Shown here: piece by piece, positions 19,611-28,390 of the stretch
Numbering within the stretch: position 1 is the first letter of the stretch
Layout of the letters: every line of letters starts with the position of its first letter
DNA from: Chara braunii
Taxonomy: Eukaryota; Streptophyta; Charophyceae; Charales; Characeae
Assembly (NCBI GenBank): GCA_003427395.1
Contig: BFEA01000318.1
Coordinates: 1,124,315-1,152,704 of the forward strand
Length of the DNA: 28,390 nt
Direction: 5' to 3'
The notes under the pieces: generated by a model
Told to the model about the DNA's origin: nothing
The model's input: the letters and a program-made list of their open reading frames with translations, nothing else
The model's database searches: none
Position numbers and translations under genes: made by a program

Positions 19611-21415
19611 CTGAACTTCGACCAAAATTGAGTGAATCTGGCCGCTTTTGCGGGCAGGTTCGCCCGACCTTAGTACGCCCCTTCGAGCAAGGGGGTGTAA
19701 GGACAGCCGCTGGAGGTGGGAGACTTACCTGCGGGACGCTCCGCTGCCCATCTTAGTGGTAGGGGTAGCAAGAATAGAGAAGTTTGAGGGGCTAATGTAC
19801 ATGGCCGGCAAGTGACGAGAGATTCGTTTGATTTTGCTCGGAGTAGGCCGGTCTCAACTCGCTTAAGGCTGGATAGCGGTGCAGCCCTCCCACGTTAAAA
19901 CGACGGGCACATGCGACTCTGCTCGTCTTGTCAGCCTCCCTATCTCCTTGTGCACGGAGCACGTCCTAGCAGAAAAAGGCGGGGGAGGCACGAGAGTTCG
20001 GACTGGCTGCGTATACTTCCGCGTTTTAGCCGGAGACTCATCCTCATTTTGTACTCTTCTTTTGGCAGTCTTCTCGATCGCCCACAGTCCCCGGCGCCAT
20101 CGGGGTCGACTATAACACTGCAGTCCTTCAATCCGTCGCGCAACTTGCTCCCGCAGCAGCCGTCCCTCTCAGCTGAGAGGCAAGCGACGACGTGAATCAG
20201 CGAAGGGAGAACCGGGTAGATTCGGGCGCCGTTTGCTGCAGGCAGGTAGAGATGGACATTTGCCTGACAATCGCACTCTACCCCCACTTGTTACTAGTGG
20301 CTGCGCTAGGAGTTTTCCTCCCCTCAAGTTGCAGATAACGAAGGTTGAGTGAAACCGGTCGGGGTTCGTGGCCAGGTCCATTCACCGTTGGGGAAAGAAG
20401 CGGAGAGGAGGAAAGGGGGCGAGTCAAAGAAGGAGTAGGGGGCATTTACTTGCGAGTGCAGCGGGTTTGCAGCTGCAGTGTGAAGGGGTGAGCAGAACTA
20501 ACTTACCCGATTGAGCCGGTGCGTAAGTGCGAAGATGGCGGCACTGCTGCATTGAAAGGGAGGCGAAGATTACCCGATTGAGGGACCCCATGTGACAACT
20601 TGCCGCAAGACCAGCACTGCTGGACTTGCTGTATCTCCACTCTGCTCCGTCACGGAGCTCGCTTCGCGCTTTATAGTTGGAAGAGACGGCACACAAGGCG
20701 TGTGCTGTTTAAGCATGGCGGTACAAGGCCGCACGGTTCCCGGGTCAATTGGGGAGCTAGCGGTGAGGCGTAGGGAGAGCGATTAGAGGTTGTGGTTGGG
20801 GGAGGGAGCTATTGCTACGGTCCAAAGGGTCGTCAAGAGGGGTGACTTTGGCAGGTTGACTTCGTTGACCAAGCTGCCAGTTGGCCGCTAGTGCAGGGCC
20901 CTCAGGCGCTGGAAGATAACAAGGCCCTCTCGCGCGAGTCTGAGTGCACCTCTCTTGTATCTTAGAGACTAAATACGTCTTCCTCTGCCCTTCTCCCTCT
21001 AAGTCTAGTCTATTAGTTCTGAGAGGAACGCGGCAGGCGGGATTGCAACCCGTAATCCGCGCCAATGCCTCTGTGGAAGGTTCGCCCCGCCGATTGCGGG
21101 AGCTCTGCCGGGACTCGGGAGGAGTCCTGGAGGCCGGGAACTGAGTGGTAATTCCCTGACTCCTTCTATAAACCCAACTATAACCCCTATCTGCACATCC
21201 TTCTATGGTTTCACTGAGTGTATTGCTCAAATCCTGTACTCTGATGTTGGGTTGACTTTCATGACATAGGTCAGACTAAGGTAAAGGAACGTGTGTGCAA
21301 CCTCAGTTTCAGCCTTGTTGATTGCCTGAAAGCATATTGCGAACAAAAGGGGGTTGCATCTGGGGAAGGTTGGGAGGAAGGCAGTATTGCGTGCAGTTTC
21401 GACTAGGTTGTTGAG
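19611..21415. other. Region without a supported gene
   Basis: ORFs of 60-157 codons overlap on both strands and show no recognised domain. Hairpins include TACGCCCCTT/AAGGGGGTGTA near 19671-19696 and GGCAG/CTGCC near 20850-20880. TTACCCGATTGAG occurs twice (about 20504 and 20571). Nothing more is supported. Confidence 0.4.
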
Positions 21416-22388
21416 GCTGGGAGGTCCCCATAAGTTTGGGGAAGCCCAGCGCTTTGCTTATTTTGATTTGCATGGAGCATCAGGCCGCTTTTTAAGTTTA
21501 GGTAGCCTGAATGTTTTGGAGGCTGGGAAGTCCCCATAAATTACGGGAGACCCGGTGCTGTGAATTGCATGGAGGGTCAGGACGCTCTATAAGTTTAGGT
21601 GACCTGACTGCTCTGACTCGTGAGGGCTTGATTGTGAGTGATTTTCAGGGACCCAGGGCGCTCTATAAGTTTAGGTACCTTGGGTCGCCTTGTTTACTTG
21701 GGGGGTTCTTTCAGTTTCCCTTGTTTCTAAACGAGAAGGTCTGAGTTGTTCTATAAGTTTAGGTGGCTCAGTCCCTTCCTGCTTTTATTTGAGACAATGA
21801 GCTTTGGCAAAGGGCAGACCCTTCTGTAAGTTCAGAGGGTCGGACTCAATGTCACGCACATGATGGTTCAGAGAGAAATGAATCTGGCAGAGAGATGAAT
21901 CCTTCTGTAAGTTCGGGGGGTCTGGCTCAAAGCCTCGCACATGCTGGAACCCAAGGCTATAATTTGGTTTTACGTTATTATTATCCTATTAAGAACAGGT
22001 TACTCAGACACGGGTTCCACAAGATTGGATGGTCTAATTATAGCTTATCGTAAATTGAAGAGAGTACAATTAAGAATATAATTGAAGGTAACTTTGGCCG
22101 GCTGAGCATTGTTTCTAAGATGAATGGCTCAGCCCTACGCCCATCTTGAAGATTAAGTTCAGAGAGATATATATAACTTGCCTATTTAAACAGTTCAGGG
22201 CGACTAGAGTGGTCTAGTCATATGCCCAAGGAAGAGAAAAGTAGTTGCGCCCTTTGTTTGTGTATACTTGGCTAAGTCAGAACGCTCTATAAGTTTAGGT
22301 ATTCTGACTTTAGGACTGGCTAAGTTGGGCGCGCTCTGTAAGTTCAGGTGGCCTGACCTATGCCTTATGTAAGCTCGGTATAAAGGGC
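21416..22388 (+). repeat. Array of about eleven TAAGTT-loop hairpins
   Basis: Stem-loops share the core CT-R-TAAGTT-Y-AG, closed by different outer stems: 21416-21450 (GCTGGG/CCCAGC), 21480-21510 (TCAGGC/GCCTGA), 21523-21555, 21576-21608 (GTCAGG/CCTGAC), 21650-21686 (9 bp), 21741-21771 (CTGAG/CTCAG), 21817-21841 (GACCCT/AGGGTC), 21901-21920 (six pairs with wobbles), 22274-22310 (AAGTCAGAA/TTCTGACTT), 22325-22356 and a weak one at 22362-22388. The base before TAAGTT and the base after it are A and T in about half the copies and G and C in the others. It lies upstream of LTR-like copy C. No protein is encoded here. I know of no described RNA family with this core. Confidence 0.8.
21945..22219 (+). 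other. Further long-range and local hairpins inside the array
   Basis: TGGAACCC (21945-21952) can pair with GGGTTCCA (22012-22019), enclosing about 60 bases. GGCTGAGC (22100-22107) pairs with GCTCAGCC (22127-22134). GACTAGA/TCTAGTC forms a 7-bp hairpin at 22202-22219. These lack the TAAGTT core. Confidence 0.6.
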
Positions 22389-22639
22389 TAAAGCATTAAA
22401 AGATCATGAACTATTGTTTGTTCATGTATATCTTGGGATGACGAGAGTACTTACCTTTGTGGTTTGGCCTGCATGTGACTGGGTGAGGCTACTACTTGGT
22501 CTGGGTTTCAGGTTGATAGGTAGTTGCTTTCGTCGCTCGCCACGTGCTAGAGCCATAGGAGTTAGTTTCAATTCCTGCATTTTCTGAGCTAAGTTTTTTT
22601 TACTTAGATCAATTCTCGTATTTTTTAGGATATTTTGTT
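22389..22639. other. Spacer within the palindrome-rich region
   Basis: Contains ATGAAC-TATTGTTT-GTTCAT near 22406-22425, again with an 8-base loop. No gene. Confidence 0.45.
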
Positions 22640-22980
22640 ATACTTGGCCTTGTATAAATTTTAATAAGCTACTTTCTCTACAGGAAGCGCTGCCGAAATT
22701 TTTACAAATCCAAGGAGTTAGTCAGATTTTTGCTTTTCAAAGTTCAACTTGTCTAAAGTCCATACATGACTTAGTAAAAATTTGGAAAGTCTCCTTTTTT
22801 AAAGGGAGTGCTGCCCAAATTTTTACTAATTCAGGGAGTTAGACAGAATTGGACTTTGGAAACTCAAAGACTATTTCTGTTTTCATATTCGGGCTAATAT
22901 AAATTATGAAAGGACACTTTTTCTACGGGAAGCGCTGTCGAAATTTCCTTGATTTAGAGGAGTTAGATTATATTTTGACA
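22640..22980 (+). repeat. Triple hairpin-GCTGCC motif, copy C
   Basis: GCTGCC or GCTGTC followed by AAATTT lies at 22689, 22810 and 22934, about 121-124 bases apart. The middle copy has a 12-bp perfect outer stem (22773-22784 with 22816-22827) around an inner CTCCTTT/AAAGGGAG hairpin (22791-22808, one G-T). Copies 1 and 3 have weaker versions. A GGAGTTAG follows each at about 28-35 bases. Confidence 0.75.
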
Positions 22981-22997
22981 GGTGGCGATTCTGGCGA
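22977..22997 (+). promoter_or_regulatory. Possible second LTR/PBS junction
   Basis: GACAGGTGGCG here is identical over 11 bases to the LTR-end/PBS junctions at 3158 and 24728. The sequence continues as TGGCGATTCTGGCGA, which resembles another Ty3/gypsy primer-site form. It may mark the end of a separate LTR lying upstream, or be chance. Confidence 0.4.
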
Positions 22998-23230
22998 TCC
23001 ACCCTGAATAGGGAAGATTATGCCAGGATCTACCTTTGCTTTGGGAACTACTTATAGGTAGATTCAGGCTTCGTTAATTAAGGTGATTCGAGTGGGATTG
23101 TAATATGGAGATTATTCTCCACGGACTTATAGGTTTAGCTTGGGGATTGGCCTGTCTTGTGTTACAGGTCCACTTGTCCGTTTGATTCAGGGTTTGGACT
23201 AGTTTCAGTTTGATCCTACGAAGATCATCT

Positions 23231-23278
23231 TCTGTTATCACTGATAACAGATCGGTTGCCGATTCATCGGTTTACGAT
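23231..23278 (+). other. Three adjacent hairpins, copy C
   Basis: TCTGTTATC-ACT-GATAACAGA (9 bp), ATCGG-TTG-CCGAT (5 bp) and ATCG-GTTTA-CGAT (4 bp). The first two correspond to the pair at 1629-1662. Confidence 0.7.
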
Positions 23279-23783
23279 TCAACTCCAATTCACTCCTGTC
23301 ACTCAACCTAAAGGTTTTAGCCTTGAGATTTGAACTGTTTCGTTGCGTTTTTACCCGGACTTTATTGAATGGTCATCCAAGAAAAGTACTGAGTATTTAT
23401 TTAAGAGTTGCACGAGTGAGGCTTGTATGGCTAAAGCGAGGGGTATGAGTGCAATGAATGGTTGAAGTTAACCCCGGGTAGTGCGTGGACTTTTGATTGA
23501 ATCTTTGATGTGATTGCAGGTGCGTTTGTGGTTCGGACTCCGGATGTGATTGCTTGCAATTACATACATATGTGGTTGAGAGGAGCCTCAATGTGATTGT
23601 GAGAAGTGATCGTCCTATATAACCAACCCTTATATACTTATAAGTGCCCCGAGGGTTTGAGAGTTCTACTGTAATTGTGCATAAGGGTTAACCAGATTAT
23701 GTCTTGAGAGATAAGGGGAATTCCCCTCCTACCCTTGCTTTTTAGAGTTGTATAGTTGGACGTTGTAGTCTGTGGCAGCCGTC
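23279..23783. other. Interior of LTR-like copy C, no gene
   Basis: Contains the TGAATGGTCATCCAAGAAA landmark (about 23365). No supported ORF. Confidence 0.45.
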
Positions 23784-24047
23784 AAAGTCAAACCCCTTGA
23801 CTTTCGGCCAGGCCTCGAGTGAGACTCCTCTCCAGGGCAGTAAGAAACGACTGTCACCACAAGTATGAACCTGTGCACCACCCACTCTGCACAGGGTGCA
23901 GAAGAGGGTGTGTGATCCTCAACCGCACATGGCGGTTGTCCAGCGTCGAAAGATTAACCCTCAAGGCGCGTGTCAGCCGACACTTGAGTGTCGAATGTGA
24001 CCCTCGAGATTAACGAGGACCACGCGAGTATGGGTACTACATAGTAC
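23784..24047 (+). other. Cluster of consecutive short hairpins in LTR copy C
   Basis: AAAGTCAA/TTGACTTT (23784-23804), CTGCAC-AGG-GTGCAG (23887-23901), CAACCGC/GCGGTTG (23920-23938), CGACAC-TTGA-GTGTCG (23978-23993), CCTCG/CGAGG (24002-24018) and GTACT-ACAT-AGTAC (24034-24047). The last three lie at nearly the same offsets as in copy A. Confidence 0.7.
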
Positions 24048-24563
24048 GTCATCATTGCGACTGCTTGCGTACGCTTGCATTGCGAGCCGGTATGAATTAG
24101 CCCTGCGTCCGCGCAGTTTTATACTAAGTTTCACGCGCGACGCACATCCGATTTTCGTGTCAAGAAGTTATGGGACGGCTACCGAGGGGCTAGGAGCGTT
24201 GTTGCGTTGTTTGTGTTGTTGCGTTGTTTGTGTTGTGTCGTCTTGTGTGTATGTGTGTGTGTTAGTTTTGTGTTCGTAGAGTGGTGTACGCGTGGTGTGT
24301 GGGATGCGTCCTAGTCGACCGACGATGAGGCGCGCTTGGGACCTCAGCCCCCCGAGATGTCGGTTCGCATGCGGGTCCGATAGAGGCGTGTTACCGCGCG
24401 TACCCCCTATGCTACAACGAACGAGAAACGCCCTCGGCTGGTCCACCTCTGCGATTGCAACTGATTAGCTTTCGCACTGTGGACTGGGAGCTCGGCGGGG
24501 ATACGCCCGCCGAAGGGAGGTGACAGCTCCCGCAAGGTGGAGTTAAGTCGTGCCTCGCGTAGG

Positions 24564-24581
24564 CCCTATCCTGTCGTAGGG
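24564..24581 (+). other. CTGTCGT-loop hairpin, copy C
   Basis: CCCT/AGGG around ATCCTGTCGT, as in copies A and B. Confidence 0.65.
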
Positions 24582-24733
24582 GCTCGCGAGAGGTATGGCT
24601 GGCGCACTCGGCCGGAGCGGCTTATAGAAGCTCCACGTATATTTTCCCGGAAGATGTAGACCAACTCCTGCGTGACGTGGCCGGGAGGGTCCCGCGCTGC
24701 TTCGTGGGGTGTCGGACCGATGCGCCCGACAGG

Positions 24734-24750
24734 TGGCGCCGTTGCCGAGT
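24734..24750 (+). promoter_or_regulatory. Retrotransposon primer-binding site (PBS), copy C
   Basis: TGGCGCCGTTGCCGAGT starts two bases after the CA end of copy C, matching the first seven bases of the site in copy A. Confidence 0.75.
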
Positions 24751-25143
24751 ATGACGGCTGCCTACCGTTGTCCCTCGTGGAACGACACTCGGGTAGATTG
24801 GGAGAACATCAGGCATATATGGGAAGTTTTTGGATTTTGTGAGATAGATTGCGGGAAGTTGTGCGATTGTTTAAGTAGAGGTTTATGAAGATTCTGAATT
24901 TTTACCTTCGAATTGGCGGAAGGATGAGTTAGACGGGTGGTGAGATGAGGATGCTAAGGAGGAGTGGACTCTAGTTAGGTGAGCCTAGAGTCTACAAGTG
25001 AGACGCGTGGTAGTGATTGACTAGGCTTGGGTCATGCCAAGATTGTGTAAGGGAGTCTGGTAAGTATTCAATAAGCCGGATTGTTGGGTAGAGTGTTATT
25101 ATTCTTCCCTTGTTTATATAACAGGCCGATTGAGTGAGGCGAT
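24751..25143 (+). other. Leader after LTR copy C with possible 65-base intron
   Basis: CTG|GTAAGTATT at 25060 and ATATAACAG ending at 25124 form a plausible GT-AG pair just before a short coding relic starting at 25144. No other feature is seen. Confidence 0.35.
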
Positions 25144-25260
25144 GTGTTTGGTGGAACATGAGTGGCAGAAGGGTGATAAGCGCGCTGACTATGTACTGAC
25201 GGGGTTTGTTTACCATTTTGATATGGGATCGGACGATGCTTTACCTGATCGGTACGGCTA
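25144..25260 (+). pseudogene. Short coding relic, 38 codons
   Basis: The frame MCLVEHEWQKGDKRADYV continues to a TAG at 25258-25260, after which stops multiply. It has a balanced protein-like composition but no match I recognise. It is likely the start of a decayed gene of the copy C element. Confidence 0.35.
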
Positions 25261-25348
25261 GGAAAAGAGGAAGCAGCTGCGATGAGGCTAAGCACGTTTA
25301 TCACGGGGCGTGGTCCTATGAGGGACCTATTATGGCCGTAAGAGTCGT

Positions 25349-25558
25349 TTGACTAGTCATGACGGCGGTGTGATACGGTTGCTTTGGAGTGAGGCTAAGA
25401 CTAGGGGACTGTTCCCAGAGACAGATAGGGTGATTGGGCGAGTTAGTTATGTTCGGTGCAGTAAGGGTGGCGCGAGAGGGATAAGCCTTGACTATGCGCC
25501 CACGTACGTTGACTATGTGCGCACGTACTTCGACTATGCACTTGCGTACTTTGACTAG
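25349..25558 (+). pseudogene. Coding relic with a 7-residue tandem repeat
   Basis: A 69-codon frame whose C-terminus holds three 21-base repeats at 25490-25510, 25511-25531 and 25532-25552, encoding DYAPTYV, DYVRTYF and DYALAYF. It stops right after the repeat. Family unknown; it could be a fragment. Confidence 0.3.
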
Positions 25559-25839
25559 TATGACGGTAGTTGGAGTTGATACCCCTTCTGGCCCTAATAG
25601 TTGATGGGTTTGGGCGACGATTTGCATGTTTGATACTACTAAGGTAGGATCAGGTGGTATCAGCAAGGCTGAGGGTGGCGGTTGTGGGAGTTGGCCGTGT
25701 AAGGCGCCCATTATGGCCAAGGGAAGTTGTCCAAGTGGTCAAAGGTGCAATATAGCACTTTGGCTTTAGGGCGAGGCATAGAATGAGTAAAGGAGGCCTA
25801 TTATGTTAGAAGTCGTCAAGGGACTTCGAGGAGAGTTAG
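25559..25839. other. Spacer, no supported gene
   Basis: A 134-codon minus-strand frame (25316-25720) overlaps the relic above, with no recognised motif. I do not call it. Confidence 0.4.
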
Positions 25840-26073
25840 GCTAAGGGTATTGAGAGTCTGTGTGAGTATGAATTGGGATCCCTGAATTTGGGTTCTAAGC
25901 AGTTGCTCGAGTTGTATAGCCATGAGAGTTACGGTCTGTCTCATGCATGGTATGTTTGAAATTTGGTGTATAAGGCAGTAAAGAGACGCAGAGAGCACCG
26001 TGGTAAGGCCCCAGTAGAAAGGACTATGGGAAGTAGTAAACTTGTATGGCATCTGTTAGAGGAGGGTATTTGA
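25840..26073 (+). pseudogene. 78-codon relic with one internal stop
   Basis: The frame starts after a TAG at 25837. It reads protein-like (EYELGSLNLGSKQLLELYSH), meets one TGA near 25957, and continues with a basic stretch (VYKAVKRRREHRGKAP) to a TGA at 26071. Possibly a nucleic-acid-binding or gag-related fragment. Unidentified. Confidence 0.3.
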
Positions 26074-26575
26074 TCTTCGAGGCAGTCAGAGTAACAGTTA
26101 GGGAGCTAGCACTTGGACTGTTCCACTTACCCCAAATGGGGCAGTGAGTTGTAGTTGATGTTAGGCCTTCGCACGAACCGTCCCAAGCCTGGACCATCCA
26201 CTTAGGAAGCTAAAGACTAGAGACTTTTTGTCTTGAGGACGTGACTTTGAGCTGTATACCAGACTCACCTACGGATGTTAGACCTTGTAAGCCTAACTCA
26301 TGTCTAATTATGGGAAGTTATATGTCTAAGTAGGTACCTTTTTCAAGAGTACTTCGTGTGGGTTATTTTATTGGGGTCATGTTTGGGATTTTATCAGTCT
26401 GTAGGAATTATATGAATACCTCCAGTCCAGCATGTGGCTCATGGTTGTCCATTTAGCACGTACGCTTGGGGCGCTCTTCCGAGAAGGGTAGGGATTGTAA
26501 GTTTAATAACGGAAGGCGTGTGCTGGACGTTTGTCTGTGATGGGCAGAACCCAGACAAAGCAAAGGTAACTCAGG
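26074..26575. other. Spacer, no supported gene
   Basis: No convincing coding frame or repeat was identified. Confidence 0.4.
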
Positions 26576-27073
26576 ATGCCTTATGCACGGGAAGACCCGC
26601 GTATGCTCGGGCCAGTTGAGAAAGAGGGAGGGTTCGAGGTGTCTTTACCCAGGCGGGTCAGAGCTGGAGAGTACTTCTCTTCATGGTGGGGTATGTTAAT
26701 GGGCACGAATATCTTTGTCTGGATCGAGTCTGGATTTGATGATGAGCGGGAGTGTGCGATTGTAAGGGTGACGCTGTACGCCTCGCCCTCATTTTGGATC
26801 GAGGACGGGATAGAGTTGGCGCTTGGGCATGGGAGCCTGCTTTCTAAGCCTCTGAGGGTATCCGAGACAGCTGCAACAAAGTGGGTGAGGGAAGTGTCCC
26901 CTGATGGAGAAGAGCAAGTACTAACCCGCATAGAGGTCAAGTGCGCTAGAGAGTTCGGGCTTCCATCTGCTCCGCTACGAGTAATCCTGCCCGAGTTTCT
27001 GATAGAGAAGAGGTTTGGTGGACAGGCAAGGGTAGAGGCAGCAGCCGAAGCGGCTTTAAGGGCGGGAGGATGA
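26576..27073 (+). CDS. Unknown 165-residue protein
   Basis: An open frame from ATG (26576) to TGA (27071-27073), MPYAREDPRMLGPVEKEGGF onwards. It mixes beta-strand-like segments (TNIFVWIESGFDDE, ECAIVRVTLYASPSFWI) with an Ala/Glu-rich C-terminal helix (ARVEAAAEAALRAGG). There is no signal peptide, membrane helix or motif I recognise. It lies between LTR copy C and the gag fragment at 27493, so it may be an accessory ORF of that element or an older captured gene. A stop lies just upstream in frame, so the ATG is a natural start. It is the longest unbroken plus-strand frame in this part. Confidence 0.5.
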   Translation: MPYAREDPRMLGPVEKEGGFEVSLPRRVRAGEYFSSWWGMLMGTNIFVWIESGFDDERECAIVRVTLYASPSFWIEDGIELALGHGSLLSKPLRVSETAATKWVREVSPDGEEQVLTRIEVKCAREFGLPSAPLRVILPEFLIEKRFGGQARVEAAAEAALRAGG

Positions 27074-27158
27074 GAATATGGGCGCTATACATGAGAATTG
27101 GTATATAGTTTGTATTTAGACCGGAAGTTTTCGCCCCCTAGTCAGTGGCTTAGGAGCA

Positions 27159-27250
27159 TGGCCAACATAGTTGACGTATATGCCAGTACTCGTGATCCAG
27201 ATGAAGGGGGTGAAGACTGGGAGGAGATTCGGGCAGCAGTGGGCCGGTAG
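27159..27250 (+). CDS. Tiny acidic ORF, about 30 codons
   Basis: MANIVDVYASTRDPDEGGED and following residues, ending at TAG 27248-27250. It lies 85 bases after the 165-residue ORF and 3 bases before the membrane-helix ORF. Short enough to be chance. Confidence 0.25.
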
Positions 27251-27253
27251 GGA

Positions 27254-27358
27254 ATGTCGTCCTTATCTACTGAATGCGCTTCTTTTGGCTTGGCTGTGGT
27301 CGTCTCTCTAACCATTATTGTAGTTATAAAGGTAATCGTCAGGGTAACTAGGGGTTGA
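27254..27358 (+). CDS. Tiny single-membrane-helix ORF, 34 codons
   Basis: ATG at 27254, TGA at 27356-27358. A hydrophobic core GLAVVVSLTIIVVIKVIV flanked by a polar N-terminus and a basic end (RVTRG) would form one membrane helix. It sits in a closely spaced series with the two preceding ORFs. Real translation is unproven. Confidence 0.3.
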   Translation: MSSLSTECASFGLAVVVSLTIIVVIKVIVRVTRG

Positions 27359-27492
27359 GGCCTGATTGCATGACTGACATGGTAGATAGCGTGATGTAAG
27401 GGTTAGTGGTCTGCCTTTGTCTGCCTTAGCTTACTTGAACTACTTCTTGAAGATCTATTGCCCGCTATGCGTATCAGGCTGCTGTCAGCATC

Positions 27493-27906
27493 ATGGCGGA
27501 AGAAATCAGCTTCGCCAAGATCCTGCTTTGGAGAAATTTGTGCCTCATGAAGGTGCTGTTGCACGAAGTGTTGCAAGAGACAATGCCCCCAGATCTTCGT
27601 GCCCTGCTGTTCCAAGGAAGGAACTTGTCCAGCTTTCTGCGCGACTTCCAGGATTTCAGCCTTATGAAGACGTGGGACAAGAAGGCGATATGGTACATGT
27701 TCCCCTGGTTCGTTTGTGAAGGACTAAGTGAGGAGGTATACACCCTCAAGCAGAAGGCAAAGACGTGGAATGAGTTCAACAGAAAAAATGTGGAAAAAAT
27801 ACATCAAGTTTCCAACTCGGTGCCCGTGGTGGACCAGCATTGGAACGACGATAAATGTCTTGCCCAACCATTGGACCATCAGCGTTGTGTGTCTCCAACA
27901 GTTTGA
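27493..27906 (+). pseudogene. Third gag fragment (Ty3-type capsid region)
   Basis: Starts with ATG at 27493 (MAEEISFAKILLWRNLCLMK). LLFQGRNLSSFLRDFQDF, MKTWDKKAIWYMFPWFV and a TWNEF motif (about 27768) follow the F-G-x-N, hydrophobic helix and W-x-x-F pattern of Ty3/gypsy capsids. From about 27810 the homology stops and the frame ends in repeat sequence. It differs from both other gags in the window, so a third lineage is present. Confidence 0.6.
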
Positions 27907-27985
27907 TCAACACGTGGCCAACGTTGGTCCAACAACTGTTCAACGTTGATCCAACGTCTTTCCAACACGTCTGTGTTGAAATTAA
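27812..27985. repeat. CCAAC-rich short-motif cluster, MITE-end-like
   Basis: GGCCAACGTTGGTCCAAC (about 27915) and TTCAACGTTGATCCAAC (about 27939), with TCCAACA, TTCCAACACG and ACCATTGGACC nearby, form a cluster of direct and inverted short motifs where gag homology ends. Such subterminal repeats are typical of some DNA transposon ends. I did not find the other end. Confidence 0.4.
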
Positions 27986-28010
27986 AGTGTTGTCAGGTTG
28001 CCATGACAGA

Positions 28011-28081
28011 AGTTGACTACTGCGGGTCAATTTAGGCACAATCACATTGAATCCACCTGATTTGGCCCCCGGCAGTCAACT
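28011..28081. other. Long-range 8-bp inverted repeat and window end
   Basis: AGTTGACT (28011-28018) pairs with AGTCAACT (28074-28081). The remaining sequence to 28390 shows no gene I can support. Confidence 0.4.
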
Positions 28082-28390
28082 ATGGACTTGGACGAGGTGC
28101 GCGGGTTGACAATTGCGCACGGAAAGCGAACACATAAAAAAAATGGAGCGCACGAAACAACGTCGCACCCCTGACGAAAGGAAGATGAAGCCGGTCCTGG
28201 TTGAAGGATCGCGGAACTCTCTCTGCGGATGGTTCTGAATCCTGTTGCACGCGGCGTGATGCGCATCACCGTCGGGTGCGCTCCGCGACGCGGTTGTCTG
28301 TTAAGTGTGGAATGAGAGGGTGCTCATGTTCAGGAACTGCGCCCCGCCCTTCCTCCTTCGTGCATGTCAGCAAAAATCGTGAAGAGAAAA

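Larger units (their letters stand above)
22640..24731 (+). mobile_element. Long LTR-like repeat, copy C (5' boundary unknown)
   Basis: It has the same ordered landmarks as copy A: triple GCTGCC motif, paired hairpins at 23231-23263, the CGACAC-TTGA-GTGTCG hairpin at 23978, CCTAGTCGACCGACG at about 24310, CCCCCTATGCTACAACG, GAGAAACGCCC and CGGCGGGGATACGCC. It ends in GACA at 24728-24731, followed by GG and a TGGCGCC primer site. The distance from the first GCTGCC motif to the primer site is about 2.05 kb, close to the 1.95 kb in A. The ORFs inside have no known motif. Confidence 0.7.

Overview
This looks like a stretch of nuclear DNA from a large, repeat-rich eukaryotic genome. The evidence is decayed Ty3/gypsy LTR retrotransposons, two U6 snRNA-like copies (one with an oligo-T end), GT-AG intron-like leaders, a 73-base poly-T run and a GAA microsatellite. 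I see no rRNA, no CRISPR array, no operon and no intact cellular gene. The host is probably a plant-lineage organism, with a charophyte such as Chara as my guess, but nothing in the sequence proves that. A few N positions occur (672, 11260, 18747-18789, 18922, about 19009-19012).

Layout. 1-770 is a tandem array with an exact 66-base period. About 1187-3161 is a long LTR-like repeat (copy A) ending in CA, followed by a primer-binding site. 3608-10463 is the body of one Ty3/gypsy element in canonical order: gag with a CCHC knuckle, protease, reverse transcriptase, RNase H, then integrase with HHCC, D,D-35-E and GPY/F. It is broken by about ten in-frame stops, about six frameshifts and a 452-base foldback MITE inside RNase H with a perfect 8-base target duplication. 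10464-12570 holds palindrome-rich noncoding DNA, tRNA-like sequences, the poly-T run and the GAA repeat. About 12577-13478 is a second LTR-like copy (B), followed by a different gag-like gene (13790-15775) carrying two in-frame stops. 15773-18560 is noncoding and full of strong hairpins and cloverleaf-like folds. 18572-18900 has the two U6-like copies, and 19060-19610 a degenerate 180-190-base tandem repeat. About 21400-24731 is a palindrome-rich region ending in LTR-like copy C and a primer-binding site. It is followed by coding relics: an unknown 165-codon ORF, two tiny ORFs (one a single membrane helix), and a third gag fragment at 27493.

The main unexplained signal is structural. The noncoding parts contain many short, near-perfect hairpins whose position and loop are conserved between copies while both stem arms change together. 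Three families stand out. (1) About eleven hairpins at 21416-22388 share a TAAGTT hexaloop closed by either A-T or G-C. (2) Six copies of a hairpin followed by a GCTGCC-AAATTT motif occur, three upstream in LTR A and three in LTR C, at about 122-base spacing. (3) A hairpin with loop CTGTCGT occurs in all three LTRs. Such paired changes suggest either selection on retroelement RNA structure or a mutational process that keeps correcting one arm from the other. All pairings were found by eye, without statistics or folding software.
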